A stretch of 64,000 nt of DNA from the NCBI GenBank assembly GCA_026018925.1, contig JAKSZU010000012.1:48465207-48529206 (forward strand), in the 5' to 3' direction. The translations under genes were made by a program, and so were the position numbers. Positions 46,405 to 58,906 of the stretch are shown here, piece after piece. The notes under the pieces were generated by a model. The model worked only from the letters and a program-made list of their open reading frames with translations. It ran no database searches and was not told the DNA's origin. The DNA is from Tupaia tana. Its lineage: Eukaryota > Chordata > Mammalia > Scandentia > Tupaiidae. The stretch's first letter is position 1. Every line of letters begins with the position of its first letter.

Positions 46405-46765
46405 TTATCTTTTTTTTAATCTTTGCCATTCTGACTGGGGTTAGTTGGTATGTCATTGTAGTTTTGATCTGCATCTCCCTTATGATGAGGGATGTTGAAC
46501 ATTTTATTATATGCTTTTTGGCTGTTCATTTGTCTTCCTTGGAGAGTTGTTTGTTCAGCTCATTTTCCCATCTTTTAATTGGGTTAATAATTTTCTTCCA
46601 GGTAATCCTCTTGAGTTCTCTGTGTATTCTGGTTATCAGTCCCTTGTCTGAGGCATAGTTAACAAAAATTCTCTCCAATTCCAAGGGTTGTCATTTCTCA
46701 CTAATTACTGTGTCCTTTGTTGTGCAGAAACTTCTTAATCTGATGTGATCCTACTTGTCTATTAT
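46405..46765 (-). mobile_element. L1 ORF2 C-terminal fragment joined to an RPS27A copy
   Basis: Antisense L1 ORF2 near its C-terminus (compare 60520-60870 on the other strand). At about 46765 it passes directly into RPS27A in the same sense (minus), with no A-tail between. Confidence 0.75.
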
Positions 46766-46817
46766 GCAGATTTCGCTATTTTCATCCACCTTGTAGTATG
46801 TCAGGACAACCAGCTTA

Positions 46818-47084
46818 ACCTTCTTCCTCTTTTTTTTTTTTTTTTTGGAGAGGTTTTTGCTATAGGGCATGTGCGCTCGCCAGACAGAGAGAGACAGAGA
46901 GACAGAAAGCGAGAAATCACCCCCTAGGGGGGATGGCCACGCCGCAATCCCTTCTCCTCCCGGGATCTTGGGCACGCACGCACATGCGCCCAGCGTGAGT
47001 TTTAAGCCACTGGGTCCGGGACGCGAACCGCAGTTGACTACATGGGAGTCCAGCGACATAGCCATTAAGCTAACTGCTGGTCCC
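46818..47084 (-). mobile_element. Young tRNA-derived SINE inside the RPS27A retrocopy
   Basis: The flanks aaccttcttcctctt and aactttcttcctctt are copies of the RPS27A Lys-rich coding stretch, giving the target-site duplication. About 15 bases of the middle (near 46960) are missing. Confidence 0.94.
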
Positions 47085-47129
47085 AACTTTCTTCCTCTTA
47101 TGCTTATTATTCTTGGGAATGGTGTAAGA

Positions 47130-47322
47130 CTTCTTTTATATTTTTAATTTAATTTTTAAAATAATGATTTAACTTTGTTTATTATTTGTTTATTTATTTT
47201 TTAAATTTGATGAGAAAAAGAGAGAGGGAAAGTGAGAAGGCAACTGCCATGTCCAGGATTCAAACCATGGTCAACCATGTGGGAGTCCAGCACTTTAATC
47301 ACCATGCCACCTGCTGGTCCTA
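47130..47322 (-). mobile_element. tRNA-derived SINE, short form
   Basis: The flanks taagacttctttta and taagacttcttttt form the target-site duplication inside RPS27A. The long-form middle is absent. Confidence 0.88.
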
Positions 47323-47454
47323 AGACTTCTTTTTGTTCTTAGTACCACCATGAAGTCCTAACATGAGATGAAGCATGGACTCCTTTTGGATGTTGTAGTC
47401 AGACAAAGTATGCTCATCTTCCAAGTGCTTGCCAGCAAAAATCAGTCTTTGCTA

Positions 47455-47601
<147 letters not shown>

Positions 47602-47909
47602 TTAGAAAGGAATAAATAATTTTTTAAAAAATGTAAAAACAACAAAGCAGTCTTTTCCTCTGAGGGATGTGGAAAGACAATAGAGGGTGAGGAGTAGAGG
47701 AGCAGCATAGTCTAACAGTGTTCAGAACAGCTTGAGAGGGGCAGGGTGACCTATGTTCCCACTAAAATATGTAGGAAGGAGATTATTTTTAGAACATAAT
47801 TCAGTCCTATCTTGAAAAAGGGAAACTTCTGACACCTCCTTTTCTTTGAGGTAATCCTTATCCTGAAATGGATATATTATTTCCTGAAAGCTTTTGTCCA
47901 TTTCCTTTT

Positions 47910-48142
47910 TAGGTTTTGTGTTACAGGACACATGAAAGAGACACGGAGAAAGGGAAAGTGTGAAATCACTCCCCAGGGAATGACCATGCCATAGTCCCTT
48001 CTCCTTCATTCTCATCTTGGATTTTGGACACGCACACATATGTGCCCAGTATGATTTTCAAATTCTGGATCTGGGACTCAAACTGTGGAGTCAGCTATGT
48101 GGGACCCAGTACCTTAAGTTCCATGCCATTTGCTGGCCTCCA
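47910..48142 (-). mobile_element. tRNA-derived SINE, old form
   Basis: Middle gaaatcactccccaggg and head ending tttgctggcc near 48139. Diverged. Confidence 0.8.
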
Positions 48143-48219
48143 TGAAGGTTTAAAAAAAAAACAACTTTATTGAGTACCCACTGTATATGGGCTATTCTTA
48201 TGGTAGAGTAATAATTGTA

Positions 48220-48440
48220 TTATTTTATTTTTACCAGCTTTGTTAAGGTGTAATTGACACATGATAAATCGAGTCCCACATAATTTAGGGCACAATTTTT
48301 TGAGATTTCCTGTATACATATGCTTGGGAAACCAAAATCACTTTGAAGAAAGTGAACATATTGCTCTCCACAGTATCCCTTTGCCATTTTGTAAGAGTAT
48401 GAGGAATGATAGAAGGATAAAGTTTACTAATAGAAATGAT
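48220..48440 (+). mobile_element. Old L1 3'UTR fragment
   Basis: It resembles the old L1 3'UTR block around gtgtaattgacacatgataaa. Strand and boundaries are approximate. Confidence 0.4.
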
Positions 48441-48441
48441 C

Positions 48442-48812
48442 ATCCCTTAGCATCCCTGTGGCATTGGTACCTGGATATTTTCTGAATGTCAAAATCCATG
48501 GATGCTTAAGTCCCTTACATATAATGGCATCATATTTACAAATAACCTTCGCCCATTCTTCCATCTTCTTTAAATCATTTCTCTATGCACTTATGCTAGC
48601 TAATCCAGTGCAAGTCTTTGCTAATAATTGTTATACTATTAATATGCTGTTTAGAAAATAAGGAGGAGAAAAATATACATGTTCAGTATAGGCATGACCA
48701 CATAGGCCTGACTACATAATATAGGTCAACAATAACATTGTATTTTTGATCCACTATTGGTTGAATTTGTGAATGCTGAATCTGTGGATGCAGATGGATG
48801 TGAACTTTTTAA
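48442..48812 (+). mobile_element. Tigger/pogo-type non-autonomous DNA transposon fossil
   Basis: The left side has aaaatccatggatgcttaag and cccttacatataatggcat; the right side has ttgatccactattggttgaa and gaatctgtggatgc, the expected inverted-terminal pattern of this ancient family. No transposase remains. Confidence 0.6.
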
Positions 48813-49062
48813 CTTTTTTTTTTCTTGCATAAATAGGACATCTAGCATTCTAAGATTTTTTTTTTTTTTTTACATTTTAATGTCCTTGAAATGGAGATGT
48901 GTCTTATAATCAATGAGTGCATGTAATATACTCCAGAGAACTGCATGGTTTTTACTACACAGCTGTTACTAAAGTGGTAAATGCATTTTACAGTGGATTT
49001 CATTTTCAATTATATATGGTTAGTATAGTCACTGTACAAAATACCTGAAACACATTTCTTTT

Positions 49063-49326
49063 TTTTTAATTTAATTTTTTTTGACAGGTTTTTTTCTATA
49101 GGGCACATGTGCTCGCCAGAAAGACAGAGACAGAGAGACAGAAAGCGAGAAATCACCTCCAGGGGCGATGGCCACGCTGCAATCCCTTCTCTCCATTCTC
49201 CTCTTGGGATCTTGTGCACGCACACACATGCTCCCAGTGTGAGTTCAAGTCACCGGGTCTGGGACACGAACCGTGGTCGACTACATGGGAGTCCAGTGAC
49301 ATAGCCGTTATGCTAACTGCTGGTTC
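49063..49326 (-). mobile_element. tRNA-derived SINE, long form
   Basis: ctgaaacacatttct stands on both sides (about 49046 and 49327), the target-site duplication. Confidence 0.93.
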
Positions 49327-49339
49327 CCTGAAACACATT

Positions 49340-49727
49340 TCTCTGTGTGTGTGTGTGTCCCCCCACCCCCCACCCCCCCCATAAAGTGTACGAGTAGCTT
49401 GCTTGGTAGCAAATGTTCTTACTGTTAATCACTTACACATGAGTTTCAGAGAGTGTTCAATCAGACGTTTACTTGAGATCCAAGTGCCTTATTTGTTCCT
49501 ATGCTGAGTCCCTAAAATGGTGACATCTTGGGCTGGCTTTTCTAGCCTCTTGCCTAGAGATTAGTGCCTAAATGCCTCTACACTCTTGGGAGAAGCATGT
49601 GATCACTATCTCTTGGTTGGTAGAGTGGGCTTTCTGTTCACCTCTGACCCCTTCTCCTTGTATCTGTCTTTCTCCTCCTTTCCCTCTTTTGCTTCTACAG
49701 CCTCTCCACTTCCAACTGAAGCATTAA
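49340..49727. other. No gene recognised
   Basis: (GT)n and C-runs at 49344-49381, then sequence with no supported feature. Confidence 0.4.
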
Positions 49728-50480
49728 CCTTGTATTAACTTCCTATTGCTGCTGTAACAAAATCACCACAAATTAAGTGGTTTAAAATAATTCAAATGTA
49801 TTATATTATAGTACTGAAGGTCAGAAGTAGGCCCTGGGTCTTGCTAGGCTAAAATCCAGGTGTCAGCCATCTGCATTCTTTTCCGGGACTCTAGGGAATA
49901 ATTTATTCCTTTGCTTTTTCTAGCTTTTAGAAGCTGGTTAGGTTCCTTGGCCCATAGCCCCTTCCATGTTCAAAGCTGGCAATGGCAAGTTCAGTACTTC
50001 TCACATTGTATTATCTGAATGCCTCCTCTGTTTTCCTCCATTACCCCCCAACACCCATATTCTTGCCTTAAACTCTTTTCCTAACAATTTTGTTTATTAT
50101 TATGCTATAGGTCATGTGCACTCACCAGAGAGAGACAGAGAGAGACAGGGAAGTAAGAAAGCAAACTGCCAGATCTGGGACTCAAACTGTAGTCAGCCAA
50201 GTAGGAGTCCACACCTTAACCACCATACCACTTACTGGCCCCAACCTCCACCACTTTTAAAGAACCTTATGATTATATTGGGATATTACAGGATAATATC
50301 CCAATATCCCTGTATCCAAATAATACAGGATATTCTCCCTAATTTTAAGATAATTTTATTAGCGACCTAATACCATGTTCAACCTTACTTCCTCTTTGCC
50401 AGGTACTATAAAGTGTTCACAGGTTCTGGGGATTAGGAAATGTTTATATTCCCAGGGAAACCACTCTGCCTATCACAATC
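49728..50480 (+). repeat. Ancient mammalian interspersed repeat of uncertain class, split by a SINE
   Basis: It begins ttcctattgctgctgtaaca, passes through aggtcagaagtaggccc, and after the SINE continues with ggttctggggattaggaaat to about 50478. I recognise the pattern as a common old mammalian repeat but cannot name its class safely. Confidence 0.55.
50095..50243 (-). mobile_element. tRNA-derived SINE, short form
   Basis: About 150 bp: tail tgctataggtcatgtgcac, then the head ending actggcccc. The long-form middle is missing. Confidence 0.83.
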
Positions 50481-50836
50481 CCCCCCCCCCCCCCTTTTTT
50501 TTCAGTTTCTGTTTGTGTTGCCATTCTCAGATCTTCAAATTCTGAATGCTGAAAAATTTTTATAAAGTCATTTGGTTCCAAGTCTGACCTGATCTAAAAC
50601 AATCTTGTGGCAAAATTTGATCTTAATTAATGTGAGGTTTTGCATCACTTTAGTTTATTGTGCTTAGTGGGAATATTCACACTTTTTCCTATGGAAAATC
50701 ACTGTTTATGTATCAGTTGCTCCCATGAGATAAATGATATATAATATTAATACATACACTGGATTATCTTTCTAAAATCTAAGAAATTCTAAGTTCCAAA
50801 GTCTGTATGGTCTCAATAAATTACAATAAGGGAATG

Positions 50837-51098
50837 CGGGGACCAGCAGATGGCATAATGGTTACATCACGGGACTCGCATGTAGTCATCTGTGGTTCAA
50901 GTTCTGGACCCCGTGGCTTAAAACACATGCCAGGAGCATGTGCATGTGTGCCCAACATCCTGAGAGGAGAATGGAGAAGAAGGGAGTGTGGCATGACCAT
51001 CCTCCTGGTGTGTGTGTGTGGGTGATTTCTTGCTTTCTGTCTCTCCGGTGAACACGTGCACCCTATAACAAGAATATTTCTGAAATAAAAATAAATAA
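50837..51098 (+). mobile_element. tRNA-derived SINE with target-site duplication
   Basis: aataagggaatg occurs at 50825-50836 and 51099-51110. A TG run replaces the G-rich part of the middle near 51008. Confidence 0.93.
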
Positions 51099-51110
51099 AT
51101 AAGGGAATGT

Positions 51111-51880
51111 ATTCCATTATTATTTTGTTATTGTTCTTACATTTGAATGAACTCCTTATCTCAGTCTCACTAGGCTTTATGCTCCAGAAGGTAGAGAGAA
51201 GGGATGAATCTTGTCCTCCTATATACTGTATCTAGTTCATGTATCCTGGGGATCGATCTGTACTTACTCAGAACACAGGCTGAAACTCTGAATGAATGAG
51301 TTTCTACATGCTAGTACTCATTTGTTCCAAGATGTTTCTATTCTATTGTGTACATGGATTCCAACTAAGTTTTTAATCTGACCCTTGATTTGGTGACTTC
51401 ATAAACACACACACATGGATGCTAAGACTTTCAGTGTAAGGTCAACGACTCAACCATTTTTATTTCCTTTGAAGTATCTTTCAAGAAAGTCAGCTTCACA
51501 TGCTAAAAACTAAAGAATATCTAGAATTGGAATCAGCTTCTATAGGCATTTACTTACTCCCATTTCACAGATTCAACTGATATTTACACCTAGCTTCTAA
51601 TGGATCAAGCACTACTCTAGACATTGGCAATGTAAAGTAAAATTAGACCTATAAATTTGACTTTTGATGAACTATTTTAATGCACTATGAGAAGGGAAAT
51701 GACAAAGTAGTACATACAGGACAAATGAAAATATTTATTGGGCTGGATGAAGTTTTTTGTTTTTCTCCAATTAGTCAAACTAGTTTATGCCTGAGAAAGT
51801 GTTATGAACAATTGGATAGGTAATTCCAGATTCTTACTGCTTCTTTAGTGATATATGAGGGGATTTTCCAAAGTTTGTAG
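51111..51880. other. No gene or repeat recognised
   Basis: No supported feature; frames are short. Confidence 0.4.
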
Positions 51881-52095
51881 AGGCCCAGCCATTATGGTGC
51901 TGTGGTAACATAAATACCCTGCAAAGTTGGAAGCCATATGGCAACTGCAGATTGGAATCCCTGGGTCAGTCTGAAAATACACCCATAATTAGTGTGCGTT
52001 CCCAGGACCCTAAAGAGCCAGAGGGCTGGGGAAAGCAGATTGGGGGTTGATAAGATCATGTCAAAGGTACCTCTCTCTCTCATGAGCACATATAC
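51881..52095 (+). mobile_element. Very diverged tRNA-derived SINE
   Basis: The head-like ggcccagccattatggtgctg and a later ggttgataagatcatg suggest the family, but similarity is weak. Confidence 0.4.
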
Positions 52096-52159
52096 ACATG
52101 TGGGTACTCTCTCTCTCTCTTTTTAATTCACGATCCTCCACACCCTGCACTGCTTTGCC

Positions 52160-53551
52160 ATGAATGAGTATGACATGATGGTGCAGGGCACCTGGAATGT
52201 ATCCTGTCAGATATGATGTCAGTGACTGGAAAGAAAATTCTTCGCATGGATTGAAACCCATATTATGGAGGAGAAAATGCATCTATAACACAACTGGAAG
52301 ATTTATACAAAAGATTTAAAATACTAGGAGCAGCACCAGAATCAATGGGGAAAGGAAGCAACTGAAATGTTGACTTAATTTCCAAGTTTCCTATGGCTAA
52401 TGGTCAGCTGGTTAAGATGCTGCTTTATACAGAGGTTACTCATTATCTGGATTTCAAAGTGACTGAAGGGAGCTTTGTCTATAAGGGAGAAAAAAATCTA
52501 CATGATTTCTTCCACCAAAGCAGAACCCCTGGTGTCTATCTTATTGGGACTATTTAAAAAAAATGTTGCTTCAGAAAACCCCTAGTGTATGTTGCCAACT
52601 TTAATAAAAAAGATTCTAGAACTTTAAAAATTTATTATTATTTATCGGTATTTATACCTATAATCATTATACATCATTTAGTTTGTAAAGAGATTTTACC
52701 CAACATGATATATGCCACACAGCAGGCAAGTTGAGAATACTATACATGACATCACCAACAGGCAACAAACCATATCCATGATCTAGAACTTTTGAGGGCA
52801 TTGATCCTAAGAAGATTTCAATGAAAGAAGTGTACAAGAAATTTTATTTGGCCCAAGATGTGATAGATTTTACTAGTCATGCTCTTATACTTTACAGAAC
52901 TGATGACTACTTAGAGCAACCTTATGTTATGAAACCTTTAATAGGATTAAACTTTACAATGAGTCCTTGGCAAGATACAGCAAAAGCTCATACCTTTATC
53001 CACTCTACGGTCTTGGAGAACTGCCACAAGGATTTGCAAGGCTAAGTGCTATTTATGGATGCGACCCCAGCTATGTCAAGGATAGGGTAGAAAAAGTGGG
53101 CCAGGTAATCCATATCATCTGCACCTTCAACCACCCTATCGAGGACACCAATGACACCATTCCTGCCAGGTCATCATTGCACAGAACCAAGTCAGTCAAA
53201 AATCAGATATCTATGCTTGCATGATCTCCTCTGCACACAGTGTGGTGGCCCAAGGGAAGTACATGCCGTAGTCAGTAAGACTATGAAAGCAAGGAATCCA
53301 AGAAGGAAATTAGACCAGCTTTGGAGCTGTTGGAACCAATTGAACAGAAATTTGTTAGCATCAATAACCTCCTTATACCAAAAGATTTGGGGACAGAAGG
53401 CCAGATCCTTATTTCCCACACATATGATGCTATAATTCATTTTGAGACAACTTGTGATGACATTAAATACATTTACAAGAGGATGACAGGATCTGAGTTT
53501 GGCTTTGAGGAAATGAAACACAATAAAAATGACATATATGGGGAAGACTAA
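52160..53551 (+). pseudogene. GDI2: GDI2 processed pseudogene (Rab GDP dissociation inhibitor beta)
   Basis: The copy starts with MNEYDM at 52160, frameshifts after about 18 codons, and continues in pieces through [18 protein letters not shown] and the [14 protein letters not shown] segment (52820s). Then come [29 protein letters not shown] (52970s), [17 protein letters not shown] and [24 protein letters not shown]. It ends [12 protein letters not shown] with the stop at 53549-53551; that ending is GDI2, not GDI1. A segment after SAIYG is deleted and a 160-bp L1-type piece interrupts it. No introns. GDI2 extracts prenylated Rab GTPases from membranes; this copy is dead. Confidence 0.94.
52626..52785 (-). 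mobile_element. L1 3'-end fragment inserted in the GDI2 retrocopy
   Basis: It matches the L1 3' end at 30560-30690 (ttgagaatactatacat block). tctagaacttt stands at 52615-52625 and again at about 52785-52795, the target-site duplication. Confidence 0.88.
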
Positions 53552-53744
53552 CAGCAGTTGTATTATTACGTATTGAGGACAACTTAAAAATTTGGCAAAT
53601 AATGCATATCAATGCTATATGGCCTATATTTATAATTAAAATGGAGATTAAAGAGAGCTTTACTAGTAAGTATTCCTCCCCTTCATCTTTATTTTTCTTT
53701 TAAATTTTAAAAAATATTAATTTTATTTTATTGATTATTATTAT
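53552..53744 (+). other. Probable remaining GDI2 3'UTR, then AT-rich sequence
   Basis: A short stretch after the GDI2 stop with no other supported feature. Confidence 0.4.
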
Positions 53745-54047
53745 TATTTTTAAATTTGCAGGGCATATGTGCTCATCAGAGAGACAGAGAGGGAAAGTGA
53801 GAATGCAAGCCATCAGGTCTGGGACTCAAATTGTGGCTGGCCATGTGGGAGTCTAGTGCCTTAACTACCACGTCACCTGCTGGCCTATCACCTTTTTTCC
53901 CCCCCATTAGGCACTTGTGTTCACTAGAGAGAAACAGTGATGTACACATACCCAGTGTGATTATCAAGTCATCAGTTCTGGGACTTGAAATGCGGTTGGC
54001 CATGTAGGAGTCCAGCACCTTAACCACCATGACACCTGCTGGTCCCA
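53745..54047 (-). mobile_element. Two short-form tRNA-derived SINEs in tandem
   Basis: 53745-53886 and about 53898-54047 each hold a tail (gcagggcatatgtgctc; attaggcacttgtgttc) and a head (cacctgctggcc; cacctgctggtccc). Neither has a full long-form middle. Confidence 0.8.
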
Positions 54048-54539
54048 CCCTTTCATCTTTCTAATATTATGCATTAACTTTTCATGGATTGGCTATTCAG
54101 AATTAGCAGGTTACCACATTCTGTTTGGTTTAACCAAACTGGCTTTTTGATTTTTATTATTTTTTTTGAAGAGAGATCTTTGTGGAAATCTGAGTGGCCT
54201 CTTTCAGGGATTAGTACCACTGAAGACCTTCTGCCCAGACTTCACCCTCCTGCCCCCCAGATCTAGTCAGGTGCCAGGTTAGAGCACCTCATTAATTCTG
54301 TCTCTCGCTATTTATTTTTAATTTTTTTTTTAAATTTTAAACTTCTTAGCTTTCTGTCATTCTTTTATCTTGCTAATTCTTACCTTTCCCCCCACCCCGA
54401 TAAGATAAGCCAATCACCAGTCATCTATATCTGAGTTCTGACCAGTGCCACACAGTTTTCATTTTTTGCTTTAAAAATTTCTCTCTCTCTGTTTTTTAGT
54501 TTTTGTATTTTTTTTTTTTGGGGGGGTGTTTTCTTTTCG
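54048..54539. other. No gene recognised
   Basis: T-rich tracts and short frames only. Confidence 0.35.
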
Positions 54540-56780
54540 TTTTCCTTTTCATTTTCTCAATTTTATGCTCAACATCCACACACCAAATTTCTAGACAGGT
54601 CTAGGTGCACTGTAGCCAAGTGTATGAGTACTTTTAGGGTCAGATGAATCCTCAATTTTGCCGCACAAAAGGAGAAAATTGGTACTGTTTAGATATTGCG
54701 GGTCACCTCCTCCTGCATGCCTCTGAATGATCAGATTTAAATCCAAAAACTAGGAAAAAAATGTATAATTCATCAGATGACCAGAAACCACTGCAGAGGC
54801 ACAAGAAATATGAGAAACCAAGAAAATATCTCTTCCCTAAGGAAAAAAAAAGTAACTCCTCATCCTCCACAGGCAATACAAGAGAACTCATGGAAATGTC
54901 AGAATTTAAAATATTCATAGTGACAAAGCTAACAAGGATGCAACAGAAGAGAGACAATGAACTCCAGAAGATGCAGGAGAAAAGAGACAACGAGTTCCAG
55001 GAGGCGAGGAAGTTCTTGCATGATCTGAAAGAGGAAATACACACCATAAAAAATAATCAAACAAAATTGTTAGAGATGAAGGCTGTAATACAGGGAATCA
55101 AAGACTCCCTTGAAAGTATTAAGAGCAGATTGGATCATGCAGAAGATTGACTCTCAGATGTAGAAGATAGAACCTCTGACCTAGAAAAATTCACCAAAAA
55201 GACTGAGAAGATAGCCAAAAAAAAAAAAAAAAAATTGAGAATAACATATGAGTAATACCAGATACCATTAAATGTCCAAACATCTAGATCATTGGTATCC
55301 CAGAAGGTGAAGAAACTAATCAGGGCATTGATAATCTATTCCATAAAATACTGGAAAAAATTTTCCAAACCTAGAGAGGCACTCAAATATCCAGACCCAA
55401 GAAATACAAAAGACCCCACATAGAATCAACCCAAGAAGATCTCCAAGGCACATCATAGCCAGATTGACTAAAACCACAGACAGAGACAAGATACTAAAAT
55501 TGGCAAGAGAGAAACATCAAGTTATTTTCAAAGGATATCTCATTAGGCTAACATCGAACTTCTCATTGGAAACAATGTGAACAAGGAAAGAATGAGAAAA
55601 CATATTCGAAGTGTTAAATGAAAAACAATTCCAACCAAGAATACTATGTCCGGAAAGATTATCTTTCAAATGGGAAGAAAAACCTGAAAGGATTTACCAG
55701 CACCAGGCCAGCTCTCCAAGAAGTGCTGAAGGTAATGGTATACCAGGAAAACTAAAGTTGAATACACAGAAATAAGAATTTGAAAAAACCCCAAGAAAAT
55801 GGCTAGGCCAATGGTAGGGGACAAGTCTGGAGTTGAATGTTAACTTCCAGAGTTTAAATGGAAAGATCAGACCATAGTAACACTGCAAATTCAATAGAAG
55901 AGAGATTAATTACATGAGACTGAACCGGTGAAATAGAATTTTATGACTTTTGACTAAAACATTTTCTTCTATGTTTTGTTTTCTATATTTAAGGATTTTT
56001 GTCTTTTGAATGGTTGATAGTTTTATCTACCTACTGTTTGAACTGAGTCCTAAACTTTTATCTGCCTTCGTCTTAAGCAAATTTCTCTTATAGTATGCTC
56101 ACTTTGCTCACTGAGATTTATGCCTTGGGACCAGCAGTTAGCGTAATGGCTATGTCGCTGGACTCTCATGTAGTCGACCATGGTTTGTGTCCCGGACCCG
56201 GTGCCTTAAAACTCACGCCGGGCGCATGTGTGTGCATGCCCAAGATCCCAAGAGGAGAATGGAGGAGAAGGGGTTGTGGCGTGGCCATCTCCCCTGGGGG
56301 GTGATTTCTCGCTTTCTGTCTCTCTGTCTCTGTCTGTCTGGTGAGCGCACGCGCCCTATAGCAAAAACCTCTCCAAAAAAAAAAAAAAAAGAGATTTATG
56401 CCTAAAGTCAGACATGTATTCACAGATATGCATATATCAGCTGTGCTTGCTATTGAAAGTTTTTAGAATAATTATGATCTTTAATGAATCAATAAAATGT
56501 GAAAAAAGGCATGGAAAACAACTGTAGTTACCCGAGACAGTGTGGGATGAGGGTGGGAAATGGCAGAGGGTGTGAGGTAGGTAATGGAGGGGGGGAAAAA
56601 TGAAGCATAATATATAAGAAACAAGAAATGGAAAATTATTTGTTGAAGATAATATGTATGGCAGTATCTTTGATTGAGCCAATATACAGTGTATTCTGGA
56701 TGGAAAATCTCATTTTGTATATACTGTATTGATGTACAGTGAATGAATGTAAATAAATAAATAAATAAATAAATAAAAAT
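54540..56780 (+). mobile_element. Half-L1 (HAL1-like) copy e, plus strand, near full length
   Basis: 5'UTR (about 54540-54760), then ORF1 broken by stops: 54761-55150 encodes the N-terminus and coiled coil (MSEFKIFIVTKL, LLEMKAVIQGIKDSLESIKSRL), with RRM and C-terminal parts following out of frame to about 55740. Next comes the shared 3'UTR, ending in an AAAT-repeat tail at 56752-56780. No ORF2. The RRM block missing in copy c is present here (55290-55330, IIGIPEGEE-like). Confidence 0.82.
56126..56388 (+). mobile_element. Young tRNA-derived SINE inside half-L1 3'UTR
   Basis: gagatttatgcct at about 56113-56125 and 56390-56402 is an exact target-site duplication. A- and B-box sequences are intact. 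Confidence 0.95.
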
Positions 56781-56789
56781 TTATAATAT

Positions 56790-57020
56790 AGAAAAAGAGA
56801 GAGATTTTTGCTATAGGGCATGTGCGCTAGCTACTGGAGAGGCAGAGGGAGACAGACAGAAAGTGAGAAATCACCCCCTGGTGGGGATGGCCATACCATA
56901 ATCTCTTCTCCATTCTCCTCTCTCACACATACACCAGGTGTGAGCTTAAGCTGCTAGGTCTGGGAATCAAACTGTGGTTGAGTAGGAGTACAACAATGTA
57001 ACCATTACGCCATCTGCTGA
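56790..57020 (-). mobile_element. tRNA-derived SINE, long form
   Basis: Tail gctatagggcatgtgcgc follows the half-L1 end. The head stops at catctgctg near 57019. Confidence 0.85.
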
Positions 57021-57034
57021 ATGATGGGGTTTCT

Positions 57035-57171
57035 TTGTTTGTTTGTTTAATTTGACCAAAGAGAAACACAGAGACAGAGAGAGAGGGAAAGTGGAAAAGC
57101 AAGCCACCAGGTCTGGGACTTGAGCCATGATCAGTCATGTGGGAGTGTCTAGTGGCTTAACACCATGCCAC
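57035..57171 (-). mobile_element. tRNA-derived SINE, short form
   Basis: The flanks gaatgatggggttt and gaatgatgagtttt form the target-site duplication, cutting into the head end of the previous SINE. The copy is therefore younger than that one although of short form. Confidence 0.85.
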
Positions 57172-57179
57172 CTGAATGA

Positions 57180-57674
57180 TGAGTTTTAAAAGGAATATTG
57201 TGATAGTGATACAGAAAAGTTATACACTATTTGTATCTTTTAACTAATGTAGCTTTTGGCAATTATTTGCTTCTGCTCTTCAAGAGTTGAGTCACTAGGA
57301 TTTGTGTGCCATCTGGACAGTGAGATACTAAATCGAATATTCAATAATTTTGGACAGCATTCCTAAATTTTCCCTAAAACTTCATATTTTGTGTTATGTT
57401 AAGTGTTATGGTTTATGTGGTTATAAAATACTAACCAAACTCCAGAGTTAGGAATTCATTTGGAGAAAGCCAGTGTGGTTTTGGTATTGGGGTTTTACAA
57501 AATCAAACTATATAATCCCAGGTTACATCCAGTCTTTACAAATCAAAAGGAGTTAAAGGCAACAGGAATTTGATAAAAGCTAAGGCTCTGTATATAATGG
57601 TTCTGGGGAGTTGTGCTAATGGGTAAGTTGATTAAAAAGAAAGCTCAAAATTGCTGGCAAAGCAGAAGTGATAG
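57180..57674. other. No gene or repeat recognised
   Basis: Apparently unique AT-rich sequence. Confidence 0.4.
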
Positions 57675-58620
57675 AAATTTTTCCACCATACAGAAAATAA
57701 ATTAAAGCAAAACCTGGTTCTTTAAAAAATTAACAAGATGGACACACCATTGGCTAGAATGATAAAGAAGAAGGAAGAATGAAAGGAACCAGATAAATCA
57801 AATATGTGCTGAAACAGGCAACATTACAACAGGCATAATGGAAATACAGAATATAATTAGAGGATACTATGAGTGACTATATGCCAACAAACAAGAGAAC
57901 ATGAAGGAGATGGACAAGTTCCTGGATGCGTATCTACCAAGACTGAAGCAGGAGGACATAGAAAACCTGAATAGACCCATAACAAGCCATGAGGTTGAAT
58001 CAGTAATAAATAACCTCCCGACAAAGTAAAGCCCAGGTCCAGATGGCTTCACTTCTGAATTCTACAAAACTTTTAAGGAAGAGTTAAGCCCTAACCTACT
58101 CAAATTATTTCTAAAGATTCAAAAGGAAGGAAACCTTCCAAATTTATTTTATGAAGCCTCCATCATCCTCATTCGCAAAACAGATACAGACATGACAAAA
58201 AAGGAAACCTACAGATCAATATCGCTGATGAATATAGATGCAAAAATTCTCAACAAGATACTTGCCAGTTGTATCCAACAACATATAACAAAGATTTTTC
58301 ATCACGACCAGGTAGGCTTTATCCCAGGGATGCAAAGTGGTTCAACATACGAAAGACCAAAAATGTAATACACCTTATTAACAGAAAGAAAGATAAAAAC
58401 CATATGATCATTTCAATTGATGCAGAGAAAGCATTTGATAAAATACAACTTTCTTTCATGATTAAGATTATCAGTAAGATTGATATAGAAGGGTCATTTC
58501 TTGACACAATAAAAGCCATATATGAAAATCCTATAGCTAACATTATACTGAATGGGGAAAAGCTAAAGGCTTTTCCACTAAAAACTGGTACTAGACAAGG
58601 CTACCCCCTTTCTCCACTGC

Positions 58621-58906
58621 TTTTTTTTTTGTTGTTGTTGCTGTTTTTTTTTTTTGGAGAGGTTTTTGCTATAGGGCGCGTGCGCTCGCCAAACAGACAG
58701 AGAGAGACAGAGAGATAGAAAGCGAGAAATCACCCCCCAGGGCGGATGGCCACGCCACAATCCCTTCTCCTCCATTCTTCTCTCGGGATCTTGGGCACGC
58801 ATGCACACGCGCCCGGCGTGAGTTTAAGCCACCGGGTCCAGGACTCGAACCGCAGTCGACTACGTGGGAGTCCAGCGACATAGCCATTACGCTAACTGCC
58901 GGTCCC
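58621..58906 (-). mobile_element. Young tRNA-derived SINE in L1-B
   Basis: tctccactgctttt at 58611-58624 and 58907-58920 is the target-site duplication inside the L1 reverse-transcriptase coding region. CpGs are largely kept. Confidence 0.95.

Noticed and set aside
48220-48440. Coding exon in the 74- and 67-residue frames near 48260-48660
   Set aside because: The sequence matches old L1 3'UTR and Tigger-like DNA transposon patterns. No splice sites or conserved domain were seen.
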